DNA of 9,932 nucleotides from a bacterium (GCA_027622635.1 JAQBYK010000038.1:1-9932), one strand, 5' to 3'; counted from the first letter of the stretch, positions 1-6,930 are shown. The notes: generated by a model not told the origin, from the sequence alone. Program-made: numbers and translations.

Positions 1-1
1 G

Positions 2-250
2 ATAGACGTTTTGGATATTGGAGATTATGAAGGCAGTGGAACTCCCGATACCAAGGTTGAGGAAAAAATCGATGCCAAAGATATCAGTGAGCTTGGACTT
101 GATGATAAGCTGGTTGAAGCCTTGAAGGCAACTAACCTTACTCAAGTTGAGCAAATGAAGGGATTATCCGCCAAGGACCTTTCTGAAATTGACGGAATTG
201 ATGAAGAGGGTGCAAAAGCTATCGAAGCTGCCGTAAAGAAGGCTAAGTAG
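2..250 (+). CDS. nusA: Probable transcription factor NusA, C-terminal fragment (5' end outside window)
   Basis: Open reading frame entering from the left edge and ending at TAG 248-250; 82 codons are visible and the true start is upstream. The first visible residues read IDVLDIGDYEG, which resembles the segment that follows the second KH domain of NusA. An acidic linker and one helix-hairpin-helix-like unit follow (about the last 55 residues, with a 'LSEIDGIDEEGAKAI' core), as in the acidic repeats or HhH tails of many NusA proteins. NusA binds RNA polymerase and RNA and modulates pausing, termination and antitermination. The assignment is an inference from a short tail; another HhH-tailed protein is possible. 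The downstream pilB has its own promoter, so the two need not form an operon. Confidence 0.6.
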   Translation: MDVLDIGDYEGSGTPDTKVEEKIDAKDISELGLDDKLVEALKATNLTQVEQMKGLSAKDLSEIDGIDEEGAKAIEAAVKKAK

Positions 251-270
251 GTTTATTTTAAGGCCTTTTT
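236..270 (+). terminator. Weak candidate terminator after nusA
   Basis: Bases 236-243 (AAGAAGGC) can pair with 263-270 (GCCTTTTT) over 8 bp including one G-T pair, with a 19-base loop. The T-run forms the 3' arm of the stem. Only three pairs are G-C, and the 5' arm lies inside the last codons of the gene. The position is right for a terminator, between the stop codon and the next promoter, but the hairpin is weak. Confidence 0.25.
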
Positions 271-280
271 CTGCTATAAT
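252..280 (+). promoter_or_regulatory. Extended -10 promoter of pilB
   Basis: A perfect TATAAT at 275-280 is preceded by TGC at 272-274, giving the extended -10 form TGnTATAAT. The -35 position at 17 bp spacing (252-257, TTTATT) matches the consensus poorly, as expected when the TG extension is present. Transcription would start near 287, leaving a leader of about 18 bases with no recognisable Shine-Dalgarno sequence before the ATG at 305. Confidence 0.6.
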
Positions 281-304
281 GTAGGGAATTATTTATTCTT
301 AATT

Positions 305-2083
305 ATGGCTGAAGGAGACAATACTACTGGCAACACTCAGGCTACTGTGGCTGCGAAAGCACCTGCTGCAGCTCCAGTGGCAGCTCCCGCTGCAAAACCT
401 GCTCCCCCTGCAACTTCAAAGCCTACTTTGGCAGTTACTGATACAGCTGCCGCTTCAGCCAATATTGATAATGTTAATCGTGATTTTCAGGAACAGTCTA
501 CTTCTAAGAAGGCTGAAAGTCTTGGCATACCATATATCGACATAGGCAAAACCCCTTTGAATCCTGATTTCTTGAGATTGCTTGATTATGAAATTGCTAA
601 AAAAGCTCGCGTAATTCCATTTTTTAAAGTTGGCAAAAATCTTCGTGTGGCTGTGGAGGATCCCGACAGTGCAGAAGCCAAAAGTGCTCTCAAACTATTG
701 ACCGATAAGGAGTATGTATTAACTCTTAATCTGTCATCCAATGCCGGTATCGATGATGCCTTGAAAGTTTTCAGAGAAGCGGAAAAATTTCAAAAAGTTG
801 AAATAGTTGAAGAAGTAGCCGAGGAATCTATTGGTACTCATGAAGAAGAAATTGCAAAGATAAAAGGGCTTGGTGCTCAACTTGAACCGGTTACCGCAGA
901 AGAGGCTTTAAACATGATAAACGTTGCCGCAATCAAAACCGGTGTTTCAGATATCCATTATGAGCCGGAACCGACTAAAGTTGTTGTCCGTTTCAGAATA
1001 GATGGAATGCTTCATAAGGCCTTTGAAATGAAAACAGAAGTCTACAATCGTTTGATAAACCAGATAAAATATACAAGTAAATTGCAGTTAAATGTTACGA
1101 GTATTCCTCAGGATGGTCGCTACTCCTTTAAATTCAATCAGAAATCAATTGGTGTTCGTGTTTCTTCTATTCCTACTCCCGCAGGTGAATCCTTTGTGTG
1201 TAGGCTATTGATTAGTGAGGAAACACCATTAACTCTTACCGACCTTGGATTCCAGGGCTTAGCTTTGAAGAATCTCGAAAGGGCATGCAAAATTTCACAT
1301 GGAATGATTCTCTCGACCGGTCCTACCGGAAGTGGTAAGACTACAACTTTGTATTCGATACTTAGTACTATGAATACACCTGAAAACAAAACCATCACCC
1401 TTGAAGATCCTGTGGAATACAGTATAGCCGGAGTAACTCAAAGTCAGATTGATGAAAAGAGACAATATACTTTTAGTGGTGGTCTTAGGGCTATTTTAAG
1501 GCAGGATCCGGACATAGTAATGCTTGGGGAAATTCGTGATAAGGAAACCGCAGAAATTGCCGCACAGGCAGCTTTGACCGGGCATGTGCTCCTCAGTACT
1601 CTTCACACAAACAGCGCGCTTGAGACTATCCCCAGAATGATAAATATGGGGCTACCTGCATTCATGGTCGCACCCGCAATTGATACAATCATTGCCCAGC
1701 GTTTGGTTCGAAAAGTTTGCCCAAAATGTTCGACAAAGGTTCCTATAAAGGATTCTGAAAAAAAAGAATTTGAGGAAATAATGGAAAATTTAAAGAAAGT
1801 TAATCCGAATGCGGTAATCGAAATCCCTACTGAAGTTCCAAAGGTTGCGAGTTGTGATACTTGTAGCAACACCGGTTACAAGGGAAGAGCGGTTCTTGCC
1901 GAGGTCATAACTTTGGATTCGGAATTGAAAGACCTGATCATGAATAACGCCAGTATGGTTAATCTAATAATGGCTGCAAGAAGAATGGGAATGGTTACAA
2001 TGCGTGAAGATGGATATATGAAGGTTGCGCAAGGCATGACGACCCTTGATGAAGTCTACAGAGTTACGAGTGTTTCAAATTAG
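305..2083 (+). CDS. pilB: Type IV pilus assembly / type II secretion ATPase PilB (GspE family)
   Basis: A 592-residue cytoplasmic hexameric ATPase that drives pilus extension. Residues 1-60 are a low-complexity Ala/Pro-rich leader. An MshEN-type N-terminal domain follows at about 69-160 (the 'GIPYIDIGKTPLNPDFL' stretch is typical), then a short acidic helical linker (169-190). The ATPase core shows the VRFRIDG segment (228-234), Walker A GPTGSGKTT (339-347), the Asp box ITLEDPVEY (364-372), Walker B DPDIVMLGEIRD (401-412) with catalytic Glu409, and the His box ending STLHTN (431-436). A tetracysteine zinc site is complete (C472, C475, C517, C520), which points to PilB/GspE rather than the retraction ATPase PilT. 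The length is normal for PilB. No pilC, pilT or pilin gene is in the window. The last 20 bp overlap the convergent transporter gene. Confidence 0.95.
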   Translation: MAEGDNTTGNTQATVAAKAPAAAPVAAPAAKPAPPATSKPTLAVTDTAAASANIDNVNRDFQEQSTSKKAESLGIPYIDIGKTPLNPDFLRLLDYEIAKKARVIPFFKVGKNLRVAVEDPDSAEAKSALKLLTDKEYVLTLNLSSNAGIDDALKVFREAEKFQKVEIVEEVAEESIGTHEEEIAKIKGLGAQLEPVTAEEALNMINVAAIKTGVSDIHYEPEPTKVVVRFRIDGMLHKAFEMKTEVYNRLINQIKYTSKLQLNVTSIPQDGRYSFKFNQKSIGVRVSSIPTPAGESFVCRLLISEETPLTLTDLGFQGLALKNLERACKISHGMILSTGPTGSGKTTTLYSILSTMNTPENKTITLEDPVEYSIAGVTQSQIDEKRQYTFSGGLRAILRQDPDIVMLGEIRDKETAEIAAQAALTGHVLLSTLHTNSALETIPRMINMGLPAFMVAPAIDTIIAQRLVRKVCPKCSTKVPIKDSEKKEFEEIMENLKKVNPNAVIEIPTEVPKVASCDTCSNTGYKGRAVLAEVITLDSELKDLIMNNASMVNLIMAARRMGMVTMREDGYMKVAQGMTTLDEVYRVTSVSN

Positions 2084-3248
2084 TTCTTACAAACGCACTA
2101 ACCAAAAGCATTGCAATTCCAAATACGAGGAATAAATACTTAAAAGGGAGGAATATTAATACTACCGCTCCTATTGCCGGTGTCAGGAAATAAGCTATAG
2201 GATCAGCGGTCATGTATACACCATACAGTTCATCTTCTTTTTCCTCCGGCAAATGTTTAAATAGAAAATTTTCCTGCAATGGTTCAATTAGTGCACCACC
2301 TATGCTAACCATCGTAATTAAAAAGAATGATAAAACAACGTTGGGAATAAAAAATATCGATATCAACATTCCTCCTATAATTAAAAATCCGAGCGCTATT
2401 GGCTTTCTTAGGCTATTTTTAGAACCATATTCCCCCACTTTTTCTTCCAACATAATCAATGGCAGCAGTGAGAATCCTAAAATCATGCCACTCATACTAT
2501 CATTGTAACCTTCCAAAACTACGAACAATGGCACATATATCCATCTAAAACTTGTCCATGCCATGAATGCCAAGGTAATTATATATGCTTTGATTCTTGG
2601 CGGATTCTTGAAGTATTCTCTTATGTTATGTATTAATAATCTAGTTGTTGTGGACTTTGTGTTAAGAATTGCAGGATGTTTTTGTATTACTTGTTGATGG
2701 TAGAAAAAAGCTAACGCAAAAATCATTGCACCTGCTGACAGCCCAAATACCGCCTCATTACCAAGTTTTGTAGCTAGAAAACCTCCCGTAATCGGTCCTA
2801 AGAAAAGTCCCAAATTTTGATACCTGTAATAGCGTCCTTCATCTTTTGCTAATTCCTTTTTCTTCGCAAAATCTCTCACAAAAAGTGTTAATGCGATCAG
2901 TATAAACATACTAAACCAAACCCTCAAAGTTTCGAGTATTAGCAATTCCGTCAATCGGTTCACAAAAGTGAAAAGGATTAATGCCGTAGCAATTACAAAA
3001 AGTCCAACTTTTACCAATGCCGAACGCGAAAATTTCTTTAAAAATACTGTGCTTAATACTGCCGCCAGTATCATCACCCCAGCCATGGCAACATAGAATA
3101 CGCTAACATACTCGTCTGAGTGCACGATTGATTTTACGAAATTTGGAAATATCGGAAGTATGAGTCCACCTGCAAAGCCTATGATCAGCGTCATCCATGC
3201 AAACACTTTACCTTCTACGTGCTTGTGATGTGTTCTTATGTTGTGCAT
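2064..3248 (-). CDS. Major facilitator superfamily (MFS) transporter, substrate unknown
   Basis: A 394-residue integral membrane protein with about 12 hydrophobic segments in two halves, split by a charged loop near residues 185-215, which is the usual MFS plan. The 'NLGLFLGPITGGFLATKLG' stretch (about 144-162) is the TM5 motif typical of MFS drug or metabolite antiporters. The loop between TM2 and TM3 (LKKFSRSALVKVG) is basic but lacks the Asp of classical motif A. The N-terminus is short and His-rich (HNIRTHHKH). The start is ATG at 3246-3248 with a weak GGTAGG-like site just upstream. It begins 15 bases after the dprA stop, so the two are very likely co-transcribed. Its stop lies inside the 3' end of pilB. 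Transported substrate and direction cannot be deduced. Confidence 0.85.
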   Translation of the reverse strand: MHNIRTHHKHVEGKVFAWMTLIIGFAGGLILPIFPNFVKSIVHSDEYVSVFYVAMAGVMILAAVLSTVFLKKFSRSALVKVGLFVIATALILFTFVNRLTELLILETLRVWFSMFILIALTLFVRDFAKKKELAKDEGRYYRYQNLGLFLGPITGGFLATKLGNEAVFGLSAGAMIFALAFFYHQQVIQKHPAILNTKSTTTRLLIHNIREYFKNPPRIKAYIITLAFMAWTSFRWIYVPLFVVLEGYNDSMSGMILGFSLLPLIMLEEKVGEYGSKNSLRKPIALGFLIIGGMLISIFFIPNVVLSFFLITMVSIGGALIEPLQENFLFKHLPEEKEDELYGVYMTADPIAYFLTPAIGAVVLIFLPFKYLFLVFGIAMLLVSAFVRTNLKHS

Positions 3249-3263
3249 ATTCTACCTACCATA

Positions 3264-4145
3264 TTAGCATGTCCTCCGGTATTTTCCATTCTCTGTTTTT
3301 ACCAGTCCGTAAATTTCCAAAATCGATAAATCGGTCAAAATGGAAGTTGTGGACCGATTCAACCCCTCCGCAATCTTATCTACCGTCACGAGTCTGTACC
3401 TCGGCAGAAAACGGAAGATTTTTTTCTCCTCTTCTGTTAGTCTGTACCCAATCTCCGGGAAGTTTTCGGGGGATTTATCTTGGCTTTTTTCTTTTTTCTT
3501 GAAAAGATGTGGTTGTTGCATAAGGTTTGCGACAATATCTTTGCCTGAGCCGATAGCGTATGCCGCCCCTTTTTGCAGAAGTTTGATTATGCCTTTGCTA
3601 TTAATTCTGTCTATGTCACCGGGTACGACATAAACTTCTCTACCCTGATCAATTGCCAAATATGCTGTTATGAGCGCACCTGATTTTTCCGGGGCTTCAA
3701 TGACAACTGTAGCAAGTGATATGCCGCTGACTAGCCTGTTTCTTTGTGGAAAGTGCATGCTCTTAGGCTGTGTTTTACTTGGGTACTCAGATACTATAAG
3801 ACCGTCTTTGCAAATTTGTTTTGCAAGTTCGTAATTTTCCTTTGGGTAAATTTCATCCAATCCGCTGCCTAGAAATGCGATCGTTGGTAATTGGTTTTCT
3901 ATTGCCGCCTTGTGGGCGATTGTGTCTATTCCTTTTGCTAAGCCCGAAACTATTGCTATGTCTAACACTGACAATTCTTTTACAATTTGTTTTGTTGCCA
4001 TCTCCCCATAATCGCTATATTTACGAGTACCCACTATCGCAATACACGGTTTTTCTAAAATGTCGAAATTCCCCTCATAATACAGTTTTTCGGGGGGATT
4101 ATTGATTTCTCTCAGCAGTATGGGGATTTCATCTAACACCTTCAT
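3264..4145 (-). CDS. dprA: DNA processing protein DprA (Smf)
   Basis: A 293-residue protein that binds single-stranded DNA entering during transformation and loads RecA. The Rossmann-like DprA core is complete: VGTRKYSDYG (38-47), SGLAKGIDTIAHKAA (67-81), GSGLDEIYPKEN (93-104), SEYP (119-122), FPQRNRLVSGIS (132-143), VIEAPEKSGALIT (148-160) and VYVVPGDI (171-178). A Lys-rich linker (about 210-232) leads to a winged-helix C-terminal domain (about 235-290, DML1-like). The N-terminal SAM-like domain found in longer DprA proteins is absent. ATG at 4143-4145 is the first good start. The gene heads a two-gene unit with the MFS transporter and is divergent from the cysteine-rich gene. With pilB nearby it supports a DNA-uptake function. 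Confidence 0.96.
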   Translation of the reverse strand: MKVLDEIPILLREINNPPEKLYYEGNFDILEKPCIAIVGTRKYSDYGEMATKQIVKELSVLDIAIVSGLAKGIDTIAHKAAIENQLPTIAFLGSGLDEIYPKENYELAKQICKDGLIVSEYPSKTQPKSMHFPQRNRLVSGISLATVVIEAPEKSGALITAYLAIDQGREVYVVPGDIDRINSKGIIKLLQKGAAYAIGSGKDIVANLMQQPHLFKKKEKSQDKSPENFPEIGYRLTEEEKKIFRFLPRYRLVTVDKIAEGLNRSTTSILTDLSILEIYGLVKTENGKYRRTC

Positions 4146-4240
4146 GTTATGAATAATAAAGATTAATCGTTAAATTTTCGTTAAATTTACTTAAACTTTT
4201 TCTAAACTTCTGTTAGAATGCTTTGTCTAAGGGCTTAACT
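4146..4240. promoter_or_regulatory. Divergent promoter region between dprA and the cysteine-rich gene
   Basis: This 95-base AT-rich gap serves both directions. Rightward, an extended -10 TGTTAGAAT lies at 4211-4219, with TTAAAC at 4191-4196 as a poor -35 at 17 bp; transcription would start near 4226. AAGGG at 4229-4233 is a plausible Shine-Dalgarno site, 7 bases before the ATG at 4241. Leftward, a TATTAT-like -10 ends about 7 bases before the dprA ATG, so a leaderless or near-leaderless dprA mRNA is possible. An 8-bp palindrome GATTAATC sits at 4161-4168, beside the phased repeats listed separately. Confidence 0.5.
4170..4209 (+). repeat. Helically phased TTAAAYTT direct repeats
   Basis: Four similar octamers stand in a row: TTAAATTT at 4170-4177, TTAAATTT at 4181-4188, TTAAACTT at 4191-4198 and CTAAACTT at 4202-4209. 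Starts are 11, 10 and 11 bases apart, close to one helical turn. They run into the extended -10 of the cysteine-rich gene, so all face the same side of the DNA just upstream of, and across, the -35 position. They could bend the DNA, act as an UP-like element, or be an operator array for a repressor or activator. Confidence 0.55.
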
Positions 4241-5884
4241 ATGTCTGAGCTACGTAAATGTATGGTCTCCGGCAAGGAGTTTGAAATATCAGATGATGAT
4301 ATTCGGTTTTATGATGCCTGTGATGTCCCCTACCCCACACTTTGCCCTGAGGAAAGAGAACGAAGGCGATTGGTTTGGAGAAATGAGCGCCACTTGTATA
4401 GACAGAATTGTGGGCTTTGTATGAAGTCTTTGATAGCAATCTACCCTCAAGACTCACCTTTTCCCGTTTATTGTAAGGATTGCTTTTTTAGTGAGAAATG
4501 GGATCCTCTTTCTTATGGTCGGGATTTCGATTTTGATCGACCCTTTTTCAAGCAATTCTCTGAGCTTTCAGAAGTTGTTCCACGACTAGCAATTACTCAT
4601 GCAAACAGTGTTAACAGTGAATACACACTCAATAGTGTTAAAAATCGTAACTGCTACTTAACTTCAGGTGCCGACTATAACGAAGACTGTTTGTACGGTA
4701 TTTCTACTCAGAGGTCCAAGGAATGCGTTGATACTTTCTTGATATACGATAGCGAGCTATCTTATGGCTGTCTGGATTCAACGAGACTTTATAGTTGCAT
4801 TGGGTGTCAGGAATGTGAAAACACAGGCAATTCCTGGTTTTTATATGACTGTAAAGACTGTAAGAACTGTGCTTTTAGCTCGAATTTGCGAGATAGAGAA
4901 TACGTTCTTTTCAATAAACAACTCAAAAAATCCGAATATCAACGTCAGTTGTCCTCAATCCTGGCTCAACTGTTTGAAAATCCCGATTGGCTGGATGAGA
5001 GCAGAAGACGTGTTAAGGAAAAGGCTTTTCACACGGCATCTCTCGTCGTTGGCTGCGATAATGTGAGTGGAAATTACATAAGACACTGTAAAAACTCTTT
5101 TGAAGTATATGATGCCGAAGACCTGGAAAATTGTAAGTATGTATATTATGGAACCGACACAAAAAATGCTTATGATGTCAGTTGTGTCAGCTTTAAATGT
5201 GATAATTTCTACGAAGTGATGAGCTCTTGTAATGGACGAAATGTTAAGTTTTGCAATGCTTCTCTATACTGTCATGATCTTCAGTACTGCCTGACATGCT
5301 TCAATTCTGGCATTTTGTTTGGTTCTATCAGCATCAATTTGGGTCAAAATCATGTAATTCTCAATAAACAATATAGCAAAGAAGCTTACGAGGATTTAAT
5401 GAGACAAATAATAAATCATATGCGAGCAACTGGTGAATACGGCGAATACTTTCCCCCATGGCTATCGCCGTTTGGATACAATGAAAGTTCGGCTTTTGAT
5501 TTTATGCCACTTAGTAAGGAGGACGCGAATGAGCTTGGGTACCTCTGGTATGATGATGAAGAAATTGATGTCAAGGAATCTGATAGTGCTGATCCAAACT
5601 GTAATATTTGCAGGTGTAAATATAAGATTATTGGCCAGGAATTGGACTTTTACAATAAATTAAATTTAGCAACGCCGAAACTATGTTGGCCCTGTAGACT
5701 GAAAAGGTTAATTGAATCAAGAAGACCATGGAAACTTTTTGAGAATCACTGTAAGAATTGTTTGATTCCAATCAGTACCACCTTTGCCCCGGATTGCCTC
5801 GAAAGAGTGTATTGTGAAAAATGCTATAATCAAGCTTTACATGTCCAAAATATGCAAATGTCTGGTATCGGGGAAAGAGTTTGA
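4241..5884 (+). CDS. Cysteine-rich zinc-ribbon/coil protein of CPR type, function unknown
   Basis: A 547-residue soluble protein with 37 cysteines, no signal peptide and no membrane segment. From memory the family is frequent in CPR genomes, with no established function. Order: zinc-ribbon module N (7-81), the segment 'KWDPLSYGRDFDFDRPFF' (86-103), Cys-rich coil domain 1 (about 119-220) ending YVLFNKQ (221-227), a helical linker, coil domain 2 (about 270-370) ending HVILNKQ (371-377), an acidic stretch (430-450), and zinc-ribbon module C (454-528). Modules N and C align without a gap at an offset of 447 residues. The coil domains have irregular Cys-Asn/Asp-Cys spacing suggestive of a right-handed beta-solenoid. 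I chose ATG 4241 over an in-frame TTG at 4223: the TTG precedes the predicted transcription start, and the tandem remnant downstream begins with the same MS..-KC pattern. The last 13 residues lie past the usual family end. Confidence 0.88.
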   Translation: MSELRKCMVSGKEFEISDDDIRFYDACDVPYPTLCPEERERRRLVWRNERHLYRQNCGLCMKSLIAIYPQDSPFPVYCKDCFFSEKWDPLSYGRDFDFDRPFFKQFSELSEVVPRLAITHANSVNSEYTLNSVKNRNCYLTSGADYNEDCLYGISTQRSKECVDTFLIYDSELSYGCLDSTRLYSCIGCQECENTGNSWFLYDCKDCKNCAFSSNLRDREYVLFNKQLKKSEYQRQLSSILAQLFENPDWLDESRRRVKEKAFHTASLVVGCDNVSGNYIRHCKNSFEVYDAEDLENCKYVYYGTDTKNAYDVSCVSFKCDNFYEVMSSCNGRNVKFCNASLYCHDLQYCLTCFNSGILFGSISINLGQNHVILNKQYSKEAYEDLMRQIINHMRATGEYGEYFPPWLSPFGYNESSAFDFMPLSKEDANELGYLWYDDEEIDVKESDSADPNCNICRCKYKIIGQELDFYNKLNLATPKLCWPCRLKRLIESRRPWKLFENHCKNCLIPISTTFAPDCLERVYCEKCYNQALHVQNMQMSGIGERV

Positions 5885-5928
5885 GATTACCGATAGGTGA
5901 AAAATGTTATAATGAAGCGATTTATTAA
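5841..5928 (+). pseudogene. Remnant of a second tandem copy of the cysteine-rich gene
   Basis: An ATG at 5841, one base out of frame with the preceding gene and overlapping its end, begins MSKICKCLVSGKEFEITD. This matches the intact gene's start, MSELRKCMVSGKEFEISD, at 13 of 18 positions. The frame stops at TGA 5898-5900. In the next frame, 5896-5928 reads GEKCYNEAIY then TAA, matching the intact gene's C-terminal CEKCYNQALH. At DNA level, 5814-5835 and 5897-5918 agree at 20 of 22 bases. Start and end of a family member are thus joined with about 500 codons missing between them and a frame change at the junction. A real internal deletion or an assembler collapse of two tandem paralogues would look the same. 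Confidence 0.8.
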
Positions 5929-5934
5929 AGGTGA

Positions 5935-6930
5935 TTATAAGATTTCCCCTATTACTTGGGCTGTTATTTGGTACATCCCGCAGATTTCCTTGATCTGCTC
6001 TACATCGTTGCTTATCAAGATCATTCCCAGCCCCATATTCCAGGTTTTGTATGCTTCTTCCTCAGATACTTCTCCAAGTTCCATAAGTTTTCCCATGAGT
6101 TCAGGTATGGCTGGAAGATTGTCCAGTTTGTAGTTTTTGCTAATCCTATTTAGATTGCCGTAAATGCCACCTCCTGTTACGTGGGCTATTCCTTTTATCT
6201 CAACTTTTGGTTTTTCTCCATACCGACCGTGCATATCCAATATTGTACTGGCATATATTTTGGAAGGCGTGAGTGTGGCTTCTCCCCAGGTTTTGCTGTC
6301 ATTAAATTTTTCCGAGTGCCAATCTTTTCCAAATTTTTCTGATAAAATGTGTCTAACAAGTGAGAATCCATTTGACCTTAATCCTACCGAGTGAAGACCG
6401 ATGATTTTGTCCCCTTTTTGTATATTCTTCCCTGTAATTAATTTTGATTTTTCCACTACTGCAACGCAGGTTGCATTCCATAAATAACCATTTACCATAT
6501 TCCCAAGCTCTGCAATCTCTCCTCCAGGTATCACAATTTTATGTTCAAGTGCTGCATTCTTAAGTCCGTCCATCAGAGCTTCGATTTTTTCCGGATTTAC
6601 TTTGTCTACATCCAGGGTGTTACTTACGGAAATTGGTTCTGCCCCAAGACATATGGCGTCATCTGCTACCATTGCCAGCAAATCATATCCCAGAGTGTCG
6701 TATTTTCCGATTGCCTCGGCTATTTGAATTTTTGTGCCAACACCATCATCGTTTTGGACCAAATAGAATTCTCCCATATCCAGTAATCCCGCAAATCCTC
6801 CTTCACCTAAAACCGGCTCGCCTATTTTTCCTCTTCTTCCAGGAAAAGTAGCTTTTGCAGCTTCATAGGCTATCTTCGAACACTTGTCACCAAGGTCGAT
6901 ATTCACACCAGATTCTTCGTATGTAGCCAT
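5935..6930 (-). CDS. purM: Phosphoribosylformylglycinamidine cyclo-ligase (AIR synthase) PurM
   Basis: A 331-residue cytosolic enzyme that makes AIR from FGAM and ATP, the fifth step of purine synthesis. The N-terminus MATYEESGVNIDLGDKCS is typical of AIR synthase. Other marks are the Gly-rich segment LGEGGFAGLL (41-50), DDGVGTK (61-67), DLLAMVADDAICLGAEP (83-99), PGGEIAE (135-141), SVGLRSNGFSLVR (171-183) and AHVTGGGI (249-256). Several motifs differ from textbook PurM (a second Asp in DDGVGTK, GGEIAELGNM in place of GGETAEMPGM), so it is a divergent branch of the family. I start it at ATG 6928-6930; an in-frame ATG at 6963 would add only 11 residues encoded by a short tandem repeat. It follows ftsE by 34 bases, probably as the last gene of the unit. 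No other pur gene is visible. Confidence 0.87.
   Translation of the reverse strand: MATYEESGVNIDLGDKCSKIAYEAAKATFPGRRGKIGEPVLGEGGFAGLLDMGEFYLVQNDDGVGTKIQIAEAIGKYDTLGYDLLAMVADDAICLGAEPISVSNTLDVDKVNPEKIEALMDGLKNAALEHKIVIPGGEIAELGNMVNGYLWNATCVAVVEKSKLITGKNIQKGDKIIGLHSVGLRSNGFSLVRHILSEKFGKDWHSEKFNDSKTWGEATLTPSKIYASTILDMHGRYGEKPKVEIKGIAHVTGGGIYGNLNRISKNYKLDNLPAIPELMGKLMELGEVSEEEAYKTWNMGLGMILISNDVEQIKEICGMYQITAQVIGEIL

Noticed and set aside
1138..1398. Open frames opposite pilB (1138-1398, 1603-1872) and opposite dgt (9064-9282) on the minus strand
   Set aside because: They are antisense to strongly conserved motifs and encode no recognisable protein.
2212..2508. Plus-strand open frames opposite the transporter, dprA, purM and xerD
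   Set aside because: Low-complexity antisense products of well-supported genes; no promoter or ribosome binding site of their own.
4223..4240. Upstream TTG start extending the cysteine-rich protein by six residues
   Set aside because: It lies before the predicted transcription start, a Shine-Dalgarno-like AAGGG serves the ATG at 4241, and the remnant copy starts at the equivalent ATG.
4764..5066. Alternative-frame ORFs inside the cysteine-rich gene (4764-5066, 5433-5663)
   Set aside because: They overlap the Cys-rich coding frame, whose motif pattern is clear, and show no family features.
5818..5829. A perfect extended -10 (TGCTATAAT) near the end of the cysteine-rich gene, repeated as TGTTATAAT at 5905-5913
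   Set aside because: Both copies encode the conserved Cys-Tyr-Asn of the family's C-terminus, and no plus-strand gene follows, only convergent purM.
5882..5884. TGA read as glycine (code 25), which would lengthen the cysteine-rich protein
   Set aside because: It would add only three residues (GDYR region) before TAG, and none of the other long genes contains an in-frame TGA, which would be expected if it were a glycine codon.
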